A stretch of DNA of 64,000 nt from an uncultured Trichococcus sp. (GCF_963663645.1 NZ_OY760503.1:688501-752500), one strand, 5' to 3'; positions 49,471 to 57,494 are shown, counted from the first letter of the stretch. Notes: a model not told the origin generated them from the sequence alone. A program made the numbers and translations.

Positions 49471-49680
49471 CAGTTTAACGTATCCTGTACCTGCTCATCC
49501 CCGCTCTAGTTTTAAATAGTAATCTTGATGATCACAGGGTGGACTCCAGCAAGATACTCTCAGAAAAGATAATTGATACTGTTTTTATATCGCTCTTCAG
49601 TCTTGCTTATGTTTCGTATGTGTTGAATTTGTTTATGCTTTATGTTCAAACGCTCTGATTCAGTGGATAAAGGAGAGACC

Positions 49681-49926
49681 ATGAAAAAAATCTACTTGTT
49701 TATGTATACGGCAGTATTCCTTGTCTTCCTTCTGTATTTCGTGATAATACCTCGCCAAGCACTGCCTTTCTCAAATGGAGTCCATCTACTTCTGATATTC
49801 AGTAGCGTAGCTATGACATTGGGGGCAATCAAACAAAATAACCGGATCAGTATGTTTTGTGGTATAAGCGTTTTTGCACTTATATGCATGAGTTGGATTG
49901 TGCAGATTATGGTTCAGCATTTTTAA
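49681..49926 (+). CDS. Small membrane protein
   Basis: An 81-residue protein with three hydrophobic segments from the Met at 49681 (AAAGGAGAGACC upstream). It lies 210 bp after the ATPase gene, before a terminator. Unknown. Confidence 0.55.
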   Translation: MKKIYLFMYTAVFLVFLLYFVIIPRQALPFSNGVHLLLIFSSVAMTLGAIKQNNRISMFCGISVFALICMSWIVQIMVQHF

Positions 49927-49934
49927 CATATATG

Positions 49935-49974
49935 ACAGGGAAACTTCCTTTTTGGGGAGCTTCCCTGTTTTTTC
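49935..49974. terminator. Terminator
   Basis: CAGGGAA and TTCCCTG arms, with additional pairing in the loop, are followed by TTTTTTC. Confidence 0.75.
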
Positions 49975-50018
49975 ATATTTCTTTTATCATTTCCCAAAAA
50001 TATTTTTCGCTGTTCGCT

Positions 50019-50047
50019 TTACAAAACCAAACACACGTTCGTATAAT
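50019..50047 (+). promoter_or_regulatory. SOS promoter with LexA-like box
   Basis: TTACAA (50019-50024) and TATAAT (50042-50047) are spaced by 17 bases. CAAACACACGTTCG at 50028-50041 matches the Gram-positive LexA box CGAAC-N4-GTTCG with one mismatch and fills the spacer. This is an ideal repressor position for the polymerase gene downstream. Confidence 0.8.
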
Positions 50048-50075
50048 AGGGACATAGAGATTGGAGACGATTTTT

Positions 50076-51461
50076 ATGTATGAAACGGAATTGGTTTTTG
50101 ATTATGCGAAGGAGCCCAGCCGCGACATTCTTTGCATCGACTGCAAATCCTTCTATGCGAGCGTGGAATGCGTGCGGCGCGGGCTGCATCCGCTCGAAAC
50201 AAAATTGGTTGTCATGAGCTATCCCTCAGCTGATCCGAAAGAGCGCGGCAGCGGATTGATCTTGGCTTCCTCCCCGGCCGCCAAAAAGGCGTACGGAATA
50301 TCGAACATCAGTCGGGCCAGGGACTTGCCCTTCCCTTATCCGCCGGGACTGGTGATTGCGGCGCCGCAGATGCGGCTGTACATGCAGAAAAATACTGAAA
50401 TCAACAACATCTACAAAAAGTATGCGGATGAAGATAATCACCATGTCTATTCGGTTGACGAGAGTTTTGTCGATATCACCGGCGCCCAGAAACTTTTCGG
50501 AAAAAACTCGGCTTACGAAATGGCCAAACTCATCCAGGCCGACGTATTGCAGACGACCGGCATCTACACCACGATCGGAATCGGCGATAACCCGCTCTTG
50601 GCCAAACTGGCGCTCGATAATGCCGCCAAGCATCAGCCGGACATGATTGCGGAATGGCGCTATCCGGATATCCCCGAAACCGTCTGGAAAATCCCGGACA
50701 TGACCGATTTCTGGGGCATCGGCAAACGTACCCAGCTGCGGCTCAACCGGTTGGGAATCTTTTCGATCTACGACTTGGCGCACACCAATTACTATTACTT
50801 GAAGAGCCAGCTCGGCGTCATGGGCGCGCAGCTTTACGCCCACAGTTGGGGCATCGACCGTAGTTTTCTGGGGGAAAAAGTCAAAGTCAGCTCGAAATCC
50901 ATCGGCAATTCACAGGTGCTTAACAAGGATTACGTGGTCCGATCGGAAATCGAAATCGTCCTGATCGAAATGGCCGACCAGGTGGCGACGCGCCTGCGGA
51001 AATCCGGCGCCAAGGCCCAGCTTGTGAGTCTTAGCATCGGCTACAGCATCAACTACATCGATCAGCTGGGCCGGACCGGCTTCCATCAGCAGCTGAAAAT
51101 CCCGCCCACCAACGCATCCAGTGAGCTGGTTGCCCATATCCTGATGATTTTTGACCAACATTACAAAGACCAGTCGATCCGGAACGTCGGCGTGGGCGCC
51201 GGAAATCTGATCTACACGGATTTTCTGCAGCTGGATCTGTTTCAGGATCCTGACGAACAAGTGAATGAGCAAAAAAAGGATCTGATCGTCGATTCAATCC
51301 GCAAAAAATACGGATTCCGCTCACTAGTGCGGGCAGTCAGCCTATTGGAAGGCGGCCGTGCGATCGCGCGCAGCTCGTTGGTGGGCGGACACGCGGGCGG
51401 CATGGCCGGATTGGAGGAAGGTGAGGAAAATGCTGAAAGAACCAAGAAAAAGGACAGATAA
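50076..51461 (+). CDS. Y-family DNA polymerase (UvrX/UmuC-like)
   Basis: A 461-residue translesion polymerase. It has LCIDCKSFYASVECV (catalytic Asp near residue 17) and YSVDESFVDITG (Asp-Glu near 128), a thumb with DFWGIGKRTQLRLN and the little-finger domain. It matches the UvrX/YqjW group of Firmicutes rather than housekeeping DinB. TTGGAGACGATTTTT precedes the ATG. The next gene, yolD-like, begins inside its last codons, as in typical uvrX-yolD SOS cassettes. Confidence 0.9.
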   Translation: MYETELVFDYAKEPSRDILCIDCKSFYASVECVRRGLHPLETKLVVMSYPSADPKERGSGLILASSPAAKKAYGISNISRARDLPFPYPPGLVIAAPQMRLYMQKNTEINNIYKKYADEDNHHVYSVDESFVDITGAQKLFGKNSAYEMAKLIQADVLQTTGIYTTIGIGDNPLLAKLALDNAAKHQPDMIAEWRYPDIPETVWKIPDMTDFWGIGKRTQLRLNRLGIFSIYDLAHTNYYYLKSQLGVMGAQLYAHSWGIDRSFLGEKVKVSSKSIGNSQVLNKDYVVRSEIEIVLIEMADQVATRLRKSGAKAQLVSLSIGYSINYIDQLGRTGFHQQLKIPPTNASSELVAHILMIFDQHYKDQSIRNVGVGAGNLIYTDFLQLDLFQDPDEQVNEQKKDLIVDSIRKKYGFRSLVRAVSLLEGGRAIARSSLVGGHAGGMAGLEEGEENAERTKKKDR

Positions 51462-51852
51462 GGTGTTTGAGGACTACAACGACTACCATGACCGCGGCAT
51501 GATCAAATGGGTAACGGCCTACGCGATGGATGAACTTGTGAAGTCCATCTCTGCAGGAAAAGCGGAAGCCATGAAGGACATCCCGACCCTCCCGCAGATG
51601 AGCCCTGCCGAAATCGATGAAACCTTGGCGGAAGCCTTAAAGAAAAATCGCCGGATATCGATCCAGTTGAACCAAAAAGATCGCTTCGGGCGCCAAACCG
51701 AATCCATTGAAGGCTTTTTCAAAGGCTATTGCGGCGAGGATGAGATCCTGATCGGCGAAGCATGGGTTCCGCTCGAACTCATCCGCAATGTGCACATTTT
51801 GCACGAAGAAAAATGGTCCCGAGTGGCGGTATTCAGACAAAATCAGGACTGA
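51430..51852 (+). CDS. YolD-like protein
   Basis: A 140-residue protein with the YolD-like domain (about residues 45-125, ALKKNRRISIQLNQKDR... GYCGEDEILIGEAWVPLELIRNV). YolD-like proteins accompany Y-family polymerases in SOS or plasmid cassettes and act as UmuD-like partners by prediction. GAGGAAGGTGAGGAAA precedes the ATG, which is 32 bases inside the polymerase gene. Confidence 0.85.
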   Translation: MLKEPRKRTDKVFEDYNDYHDRGMIKWVTAYAMDELVKSISAGKAEAMKDIPTLPQMSPAEIDETLAEALKKNRRISIQLNQKDRFGRQTESIEGFFKGYCGEDEILIGEAWVPLELIRNVHILHEEKWSRVAVFRQNQD

Positions 51853-51962
51853 TTATACAGAACCTTGCTCACACAGGACGATTGTTGTCTTTTTTGAACG
51901 GAAGGCTTATACTCAATAAGAAAGAGAACGCTTTCTTTTCTCTTGAGAAGGGGGATATCATC

Positions 51963-52307
51963 ATGACTTACATCATCCAGACCAGCGTCCATTCCATTGA
52001 GGAATGCAAACGTGCTGTAGAGGAACTGCATAAAAAAGGCTATACGAAAGAGCAGATCACATTGGTGACGAACAATGCCTACCAGGAAGCCATCTTGGAG
52101 AATTGGGACCTTCGCGGAGCGGACGGCGCGATTTTTTCCAGCCATTCGTTGCTGGAAAAGGTCAACAATCTGTTCAACCTGAAGCAATACGAACATTTCC
52201 AGGAAAAGACCGGGACTTTCCCCGGAGGTACGGACTTTCTTGCCGACCGCATCGCCGCCATCGAGAGCGGCAGCATCGTCATCATCACAAAAGAAGCGGA
52301 CGAGTAA
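51963..52307 (+). CDS. YflT/general stress 17M-like protein
   Basis: A 114-residue soluble protein with the YflT-like domain: VHSIEECKRAVEELHKKGYTKEQITLVTN and GSIVIITKEAD at the end. AAGGGGGATATCATC precedes the Met at 51963. It forms a pair with the similar gene at 52372; both probably respond to general stress. Confidence 0.78.
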   Translation: MTYIIQTSVHSIEECKRAVEELHKKGYTKEQITLVTNNAYQEAILENWDLRGADGAIFSSHSLLEKVNNLFNLKQYEHFQEKTGTFPGGTDFLADRIAAIESGSIVIITKEADE

Positions 52308-52371
52308 CGGTTTCCTGATCGACTCATCAAACAGCTCTGTAACCCATAGAAAATGAAAGGACTGATGTGAT

Positions 52372-52743
52372 ATGCCAAAATTTGTGGCAGGTTCGTACCC
52401 GACCGTTGAAGCTGTGGAGGCAACCATTAAAACACTCCTCGAAAAAGGGCACAAACAAACCGATCTCCTGTTGGTCACCAACGCTTCGGACAAAAAAGAG
52501 CGGCTGACAAAAGAAACCGGCATTGAAGTCATCACCGAAACCGGACAGGATGAGAACTTCGATTGGAAGGAACTCGCCCCGCTTTATCCGTCCTTCGATG
52601 AGGAGGCCCTATACGAACCCTCCCCTCAGCATCCTTATCCGCAGCTGACACCGGAACAGGAAGAAGAGCAAGAACGCAAGATGCAAGGATACTTCTCCGA
52701 ATTGGAGGAAGGGAATGTTTTGATCATCGTCAGCGAGGGTTAA
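52372..52743 (+). CDS. YflT/general stress 17M-like protein
   Basis: A 123-residue acidic protein with the same domain: VEAVEATIKTLLEKGHKQTDLLLVTN, then a divergent acidic part (LTPEQEEEQERKMQ) and NVLIIVSEG. AAAGGACTGATGTGAT precedes the ATG. Confidence 0.75.
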   Translation: MPKFVAGSYPTVEAVEATIKTLLEKGHKQTDLLLVTNASDKKERLTKETGIEVITETGQDENFDWKELAPLYPSFDEEALYEPSPQHPYPQLTPEQEEEQERKMQGYFSELEEGNVLIIVSEG

Positions 52744-52762
52744 AATAGATTTGTTCATCACT

Positions 52763-52801
52763 AAAAATGACCGTACTCTTATTCAGAGTACGGCCATTTT
52801 T
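52763..52801. terminator. Bidirectional terminator
   Basis: AAAAATGACCGTACTCT and AGAGTACGGCCATTTTT pair around TATTC. It separates convergent genes. Confidence 0.92.
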
Positions 52802-52872
52802 CATTCTTCAAAAAAAGAGAGGCTCTTTTTTGCAAAGCAAGGGTGCTCACCATACTAGTACCGCTTGCACCA

Positions 52873-53325
52873 CTAGGTAGAGAAATATATGAGCACAGCT
52901 ATAAGAACAAATACATTAATAGATGAAATAATAGTGAGGTATCCACATGAAATCTTGAATAATATTGCTGGAATCTTCTCTCTCCACTGCATCACAATAT
53001 ACAAAGAAAGAATAGCCGCCAAAGGAATGAACATTGAAATGAAGTTCAGAAAAATAACAAAGAAATTTGTCAATCGATCATTTTTGACTGCTTCATTCTG
53101 GATTATTGGGTGCTCATCGGAATGAGGCTCCGGATCGTTTGCATCAAAAATAGTTAACAGATCAGAACCGTAGATATCGGTAAGCAATTTTATGGAATGA
53201 ATGTCTGGGGTTGTTCTACCAGTTTCCCAGTTTGATATTGTTTGTCTAGAGACGTGAAGCTTTACAGCTAAATCTTCTTGCGTATAATGATGCTCTTTTC
53301 TTAATTTTTTCAGAATGTGGTTCAT
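52873..53325 (-). CDS. XRE-family regulator with membrane-spanning C-terminus (XRE3)
   Basis: A 150-residue protein with HTH_3 (MNHILKKLRKEHHYTQEDLAVKLHVSRQTISNWETG) and two membrane helices (about 90-112 and 124-148). It has the design of XRE1 and XRE2 but a different recognition helix and no long coiled coil. GGAGGTAGTTACGGGT precedes the chosen Met. It is divergent from the small peptide gene, which it may regulate. Confidence 0.8.
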   Translation of the reverse strand: MNHILKKLRKEHHYTQEDLAVKLHVSRQTISNWETGRTTPDIHSIKLLTDIYGSDLLTIFDANDPEPHSDEHPIIQNEAVKNDRLTNFFVIFLNFISMFIPLAAILSLYIVMQWREKIPAILFKISCGYLTIISSINVFVLIAVLIYFST

Positions 53326-53472
53326 ACCCGTAACTACCTCCGTATGCATTGATATACAAGCACTTGCAAAAGAAATTTGACAAGCAAAATTGCGCTTTTG
53401 TCAAAGAGTTTTGATAGATAATGAAGCAAAATAGCTTCATACTAATTGTAACAAACAAAAGGAGTGGTAGAA

Positions 53473-53681
53473 ATGGAAATAAAAAAAAATAGTAGTATTA
53501 TCTTCAATACTGTCTTTGTTAGGTACCATGGTTGTCCCTACTGCACAAGCATTCGCTAGCCAAACTCAATCTGAATCTTCATTCCAAGAAAATGAAGGTT
53601 ACTTTTTGGATGGCAGGAATTGCAGTCGCATTTGGAATTCCCGCTTCATTAGGTTTTGATGACTATATGTACAATAGGTAA
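53473..53681 (+). pseudogene. Small secreted peptide gene with two homopolymer frameshifts
   Basis: AGGAGTGGTAGAA precedes an ATG. Dropping one A from the 9-A run at about 53482 and one T from a 5-T run at about 53605 gives one frame: a signal peptide (IVVLSSILSLLGTMVVPTAQ, cut after AFA), a polar spacer and the hydrophobic end MAGIAVAFGIPASLGFDDYM. Both errors lie in homopolymers, so sequencing error is possible. The product would be about 69 residues. Confidence 0.55.
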
Positions 53682-53692
53682 GGAGGGATAAA

Positions 53693-53860
53693 ATGGAGTT
53701 ATTACGCTCTGCTCTTGGCTTTTTCCTAAGTAATTCTGATATTTTAGCAATCATACTTCTTTCAATCGCTGTGATTAGATTAAGCATTGACAGTACCACT
53801 CAGGAAAAAGAAATTAAAAATCTAAAGGTACAGATCGAGAATATCAAGAAAACTAAGTAA
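53693..53860 (+). CDS. Small membrane/coiled-coil peptide
   Basis: A 55-residue protein (MELLRSALGFFLSNSDIL...) with one membrane helix (residues 17-33) and a C-terminal Lys/Glu coiled coil (EKEIKNLKVQIENIKK). AGGAGGGATAAA precedes the ATG and lies on the stop of the upstream peptide gene, so the pair is probably coupled. Confidence 0.6.
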   Translation: MELLRSALGFFLSNSDILAIILLSIAVIRLSIDSTTQEKEIKNLKVQIENIKKTK

Positions 53861-53862
53861 CT

Positions 53863-54135
53863 CGACTTTCGCACTTGAAAGATCTATCTAATCCATTGAT
53901 ATATCAAGGTTTGTTTTAAAACCCTTAATATCAAAAATATACGCAAAAAGACACCTCTACTTTGTAAAATGCCGTTACCACACAACACATACGAAAGAGG
54001 GATGTCTTATGACGAATATTTTACCAGAAAATCAAATTAATCAGGAATTAAATTCTTTTGTTCATCCATTTTTTCGAGAACAGAAACTGGGAACGTTACC
54101 GACTCAATCCAATCTCTGTAAAGAAGCAAGCATCT
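53863..54135 (+). mobile_element. IS remnant with 5' part of a transposase gene
   Basis: The end TTTCGCACTTG (about 53868) and leader match the inverted relic at 7228-7352. At 54009 a start codon after GAGGGATGTCTT opens MTNILPENQINQELNSFVHP... for about 40 residues; homology then breaks into the DUF1905 gene. The family is unassigned. Confidence 0.6.
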
Positions 54136-54464
54136 CACCGGTAATGCTGAGCCAGAATGTCATTACCCAGAATATGCTCCTCAGCACCCAACAGCCACAT
54201 CGTCACCACTACCTTGTCCCCGCCACCCTTGCCGATTGATTTACGGATTTTGGCATTGACGGACATGATCGCATTTTTATCCCGCAGCGGCATCAGGTTC
54301 ATCACTCCAAAGTCATAGCCGTCGATGGTGCCTCTGACTTTGATGCTTCCCCATGGTCCACTGATTTGTTTTGTGTCCGGGACTTCAATATGATAGGTCC
54401 ACGCACCTTTGCCGGATACATATTTGAGTTCCAGTTCTTTGTTGTCCACTATTTTCTCTTCCAA
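54135..54464 (-). pseudogene. DUF1905 (YdeI-associated) protein, C-terminus cut by IS remnant
   Basis: A 109-residue frame with a near-complete DUF1905 barrel: KGAWTYHIEVP, GSIKVRGTIDGYDF, MPLRDKNAIMSVNAKIRKSIG and KVVVTMWLL. DUF1905 often precedes a YdeI/OmdA bacteriocin-resistance domain. The end (GNDILAQHYR) is derived from the junction with IS sequence, so the natural C-terminus is lost. GGGAAAAAGACTTTGGAAG precedes the ATG. Confidence 0.7.
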
Positions 54465-54527
54465 AGTCTTTTTCCCCTTCCATTATGAGCGGTGAAGATT
54501 GAACGGAATTTCGAAATGATTCGATTC

Positions 54528-54573
54528 AAAAAAGAAGCAGGAGAACCGACAAAACGGTTTTTCCTGCTTCTTT
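54528..54573 (-). terminator. Terminator after the SRP RNA gene
   Basis: On the minus strand AAGAAGCAGGAAAAACCG and CGGTTCTCCTGCTTCTT form the hairpin, followed by TTTT. It ends transcription of ffs. Confidence 0.85.
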
Positions 54574-54589
54574 GTATAAGTTATATTAA

Positions 54590-54676
54590 CTTACAGCACA
54601 TGGCGATACCTACTTATAGCTGCTTCCTTCCGGATCTGACTCAATTCATAAGACCGCCATTGCCATAAGGCCTTTC
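54590..54676 (-). ncRNA. ffs: Signal recognition particle RNA (4.5S-type)
   Basis: The minus strand contains GTCAGATCCGGAAGGAAGC, the conserved asymmetric loop and GGAA tetraloop of bacterial SRP RNA. ATGGCG/CGCCAT and flanking pairs close the stem. Its location next to tadA is the standard Firmicutes arrangement. The ends are estimated from pairing. Confidence 0.93.
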
Positions 54677-54712
54677 GGCATTACTTATCATACCATAGCC
54701 AAAAAGAAAAAG

Positions 54713-55228
54713 CTAGCCTTTGTTTTCTTCCTGCATATGTTCGCGGAGATGCTTGCGGCTGTTTTCCTTGCGTTCTTTGCGCAGCGCCCGGAAAAAATCC
54801 TGCAGCAGTGTCCGGCACTCTTCCTCCAGCACACCCCGCTCGACCTCGCTCTGATGGTTGAAGCGTTCATCCTGGAGCAGGTTCATCAGGGTACCGGCCG
54901 TCCCGCCTTTCAGGTCGGATGCGCCATAATAGACTTTCTTGATCCGCGACAACAGGATCGCGCCGCAGCACATCGGGCAAGGCTCCAAGGTCACATATAG
55001 TTCGGCTTCCTCGAGCCGCCAATTCTTCTTGAATGCATTGGCCTCCCTGATCGCTGTCATTTCCGCATGCGTCGTCGCATCATTCGTCACTTCGCGTTCA
55101 TTGTGGCCGCGCCCGATGATTTCGCCCTTCCAGACGATCACCGCTCCGATCGGCACTTCCCCTATGGCCGCAGCCTTTTCCGCCTCCTTGATGGCTTCCC
55201 GCATATACTGTTCCTTCAACTCATCCAT
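54713..55228 (-). CDS. tadA: tRNA-specific adenosine deaminase TadA
   Basis: Converts A34 to inosine in tRNA-Arg(ACG), a tRNA also encoded here at 60.9 kb. The 171-residue protein has the deaminase motifs HAE (residues 54-56) and PCPMC (83-87) with the catalytic Glu and three zinc ligands. GAGGTATGGGAAG precedes the ATG. The gene is followed by ffs on the same strand. Confidence 0.95.
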   Translation of the reverse strand: MDELKEQYMREAIKEAEKAAAIGEVPIGAVIVWKGEIIGRGHNEREVTNDATTHAEMTAIREANAFKKNWRLEEAELYVTLEPCPMCCGAILLSRIKKVYYGASDLKGGTAGTLMNLLQDERFNHQSEVERGVLEEECRTLLQDFFRALRKERKENSRKHLREHMQEENKG

Positions 55229-55333
55229 CTTCCCATACCTCGTCCCTTTTGATTCCCTAATCATAGCATATTTCCGATTTTTTTCGCAAATGAACGATGA
55301 TAATGCTAAAATAGATGAAAAGAGAGTGCGACG

Positions 55334-55429
55334 AAAAGCGTTTAGACTCGAATCACTGGAGCGAATAAGCGGAGGATGGTCACAGATCATCTGAGCATTA
55401 TTCGTGAAGTGACGTCGAGTCTGCTTTTT
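55334..55429 (+). ncRNA. Structured leader between tadA and the PucR gene
   Basis: Nested arms are visible: AAAAGC/GCTTTT (55334, 55423), AGACTCGA/TCGAGTCT (55344, 55415), TCACT/AGTGA (55353, 55408) and CGAATAA/TTATTCG (55362, 55398), with GATG/CATC inside. The outer arm ends in GCTTTTTA, so it can act as an attenuator-like hairpin 50 bp before the PucR-type gene. No known riboswitch motif was found. Confidence 0.5.
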
Positions 55430-55478
55430 AGAGCACGTTTACATTCCAAGTCCAACAGCCCATAAATGAGGTGAAAGT

Positions 55479-56378
55479 TTGAATCAAAACGAACTCCAAC
55501 AATTATTCCCGGAAGCGAAGATCACGACTGCACCCAGTCTCGGGCCAGCATACTTCACCCTGCCTTTCCAAAACCGGTGGGTACATATCCCGGAACACAC
55601 ACTGAGCGGACGCGAAAAAGCCCTCTTAAAACAGGTGCTGCTTAATGAGACCCCGCCGACTTCCGAATTCCCGAAGAATCCGTGGGCACAATTCCTTTTG
55701 GGCCAAACGACCGAAGTACCGACCGGACTGGCGCAGACCCAATTGCTCCAGTTCAGCCTCTCCTATCGCGAAGAGGACGCGGGATCTTTCGATCAGACAC
55801 TTTGGCTGGATGCCTTCAGCCAGACATTGCCGCTTGTCCGCGAATGCTTCTTTCTGAACGGAAAAAGCGGCGTCTTCATTCTCGACAGCCCGGACCCCTA
55901 CTGCATCGATGAAGAGCTGGCGGCGGTGCTCGATATTTTGGATGATGACTTCAGCCTGCGCACAACCCTTTATCTCGGCCAAAGGTGGCCTGTCGATGCC
56001 CGCTTGCCGCTCCTTTTCGAAGAGGAGAGGAAAATCTTTGCGGCCAGCCGAACGATCGCTAAAGGTAACAAGATCACAACGCTTGCCGCAATCGCGCTCC
56101 CTTACTTCATCTCGGAATCAGGAAGCCAAAATCCGGTGCTGCAAGCCTTGCAGACCACAATCGGGTCCAGCGACGGCACTGACGAACTGATCATGGCCAT
56201 GTGGCGGAATCAAGGAAACCTGTCGAAAGCGGCTGCTGACCTTTACCTGCATCGCAATACGCTCCAGTACCGGATCGATCGCTTTTTCGATGCGACCGGC
56301 CTGACTTTGAAGAACATGGATGACCTGGCATTGGCTTATCTAGCGATCACTGCGGTCGCGGGGCCACCCAACAACTAA
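55479..56378 (+). CDS. PucR-type transcriptional regulator (C-terminal HTH_30)
   Basis: A 299-residue protein. The C-terminal 60 residues form the PucR helix-turn-helix: MWRNQGNLSKAAADLYLHRNTLQYRIDRFFDATGL. The preceding part has no clear domain, and it may be a sensor. TTG start preceded by GAGGTGAAAG. It is divergent from tadA and ends in its own terminator. Confidence 0.85.
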   Translation: MNQNELQQLFPEAKITTAPSLGPAYFTLPFQNRWVHIPEHTLSGREKALLKQVLLNETPPTSEFPKNPWAQFLLGQTTEVPTGLAQTQLLQFSLSYREEDAGSFDQTLWLDAFSQTLPLVRECFFLNGKSGVFILDSPDPYCIDEELAAVLDILDDDFSLRTTLYLGQRWPVDARLPLLFEEERKIFAASRTIAKGNKITTLAAIALPYFISESGSQNPVLQALQTTIGSSDGTDELIMAMWRNQGNLSKAAADLYLHRNTLQYRIDRFFDATGLTLKNMDDLALAYLAITAVAGPPNN

Positions 56379-56413
56379 AAAACGGCTATCCCGCATCGGG
56401 ACAGCCGTTTTTC
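56377..56413. terminator. Terminator after the PucR-type gene
   Basis: AAAAACGGCTATCCCG and CGGGACAGCCGTTTTT with loop CAT form a compact hairpin with T-run. Confidence 0.92.
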
Positions 56414-56497
56414 CTTTTTATAAAGCGCGTTACTTACGGAAAAAAGTGTCGATTGGTCCTCTATGTAGAAAGGAATGGGATACCGTAGCTCCAGTTG

Positions 56498-56996
56498 TCC
56501 GATTCTTTCTTATTATCGGACAACCAACTATGCGATCGGACTTCGCTTGTCCGATTCTTCCCGCTTATCGGACATCCGGCTATGCAATCGGACTTCGCTT
56601 GTCCGATTTTTCCTACTTATCGGACAACCAACTATGCAATCGGACTTCGCTTGTCCGATTCTTCCTACTTATCGGACAACCAACTATGCGATCGGACTTC
56701 GCTTGTCCGATTCTTCCCGCTTATCGGACATCCGGCTATGCAATCGGACTTCGCTTGTCCGATTTTTCCTACTTATCGGACAACCAACTATGCAATCGGA
56801 CTTCGCTTGTCCGATTCTTCCTACTTATCGGACAACCAACTATGCGATCGGACTTCGCTTGTCCGATTCTTCCCGCTTATCGGACATCCGGCTATGCAAT
56901 CGGACTTCGCTTGTCCGATTTTTCCTACTTATCGGACAACCAACTATGCAATCGGACTTCGCTTGTCCGATTCTTCCTACTTATCGGACATCCGCC
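56498..56996. repeat. Higher-order tandem repeat, 9 x 52 bp in three 156-bp triplets
   Basis: Units start at 56530, 56582, 56634, 56686, 56738, 56790, 56842, 56894 and 56946, preceded by a partial unit. Three variants alternate as ABC-ABC-ABC. Each has ATCGGAC-TTCGCTT-GTCCGAT and another ATCGGAC 11 bases on, so hairpins can form throughout. Period 156 is divisible by 3, hence all three plus frames stay open, but none has a coding pattern. It sits between convergent genes. Confidence 0.95.
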
Positions 56997-57010
56997 AGTA
57001 CGCCACGCCA

Positions 57011-57053
57011 AAAAAACAAGGATTGTCTGCAAATGAGACAATCCTTGTTTCAA
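57011..57053. terminator. Terminator for the minus-strand 111-codon gene
   Basis: AACAAGGATTGTCT and AGACAATCCTTGTT around GCAAATG, with A/T runs. Confidence 0.9.
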
Positions 57054-57058
57054 CATTC

Positions 57059-57394
57059 TTATCTATGCAATTTGTCGCCTACGTTGTCTTTCACATCGCC
57101 GGCTTTGTCCTTCAGATCGGAGAACAGATCCAATGCCGATTCTTTCCAATCGCCTGCTCTGTCCACGACACGCAGGAAGCCGTCGATTTCATCATCAGTC
57201 AAATCCTCGATTGCCCGCAATAACTTTTGGCTGCCTTTCAGATGGTCCTTCACGAAGCTCTTCATGCGCTGACGGTTCAAATAGGAGCCGATTTTGTCCA
57301 CTGCTTCTTCCTCGTATGCCAAGGCTGCTGCAATCGCCGCAATCGCTGCTGTAGCACCCAAACCGATCAACAATGCCTTTCTGGAATTCTTCAT
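57059..57394 (-). CDS. Hypothetical membrane-anchored, YtxH-like small protein
   Basis: The protein has 111 residues: an Ala/Ile-rich membrane helix (KALLIGLGATAAIAAIAAALAY) near the N-terminus, then a charged helical region (ALDLFSDLKDKAGDVKDNVG). This layout is like YtxH-type stress proteins. GAGGGAACAAACAAG precedes the ATG. Its neighbour is clpC, but it is separated by about 100 bp. Confidence 0.6.
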   Translation of the reverse strand: MKNSRKALLIGLGATAAIAAIAAALAYEEEAVDKIGSYLNRQRMKSFVKDHLKGSQKLLRAIEDLTDDEIDGFLRVVDRAGDWKESALDLFSDLKDKAGDVKDNVGDKLHR

Positions 57395-57494
57395 CTTGTT
57401 TGTTCCCTCCTCTAACTTCTGTAACTATATTTTAGCACAAACGGTAGCGATAGCCGAACAATAACCCTGCCTGCCAAATGAGGACACGCTGCTC

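Noticed and set aside
53473-53681. Read as an intact thioredoxin-like start in the uncorrected frame (VRYHGCPYCTS)
   Set aside because: The apparent CPYC motif arises only in the shifted frame; the alternative frame gives a proper signal peptide, so the CxxC is chance.
55334-55429. T-box or tRNA-like riboswitch
   Set aside because: No T-box sequence (TGGNACCGCG-like) and no tRNA arms; only a nested hairpin is visible.
56498-56996. CRISPR array
   Set aside because: The units have no unique spacers; the whole 52 bp is repeated with only three variants, and no cas genes are present.
56446-57272. Three overlapping plus-strand open frames of 196-265 codons through the repeat
   Set aside because: They stay open only because the 156-bp period is a multiple of three. 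All three frames give the same type of repetitive translation and have no ribosome site.
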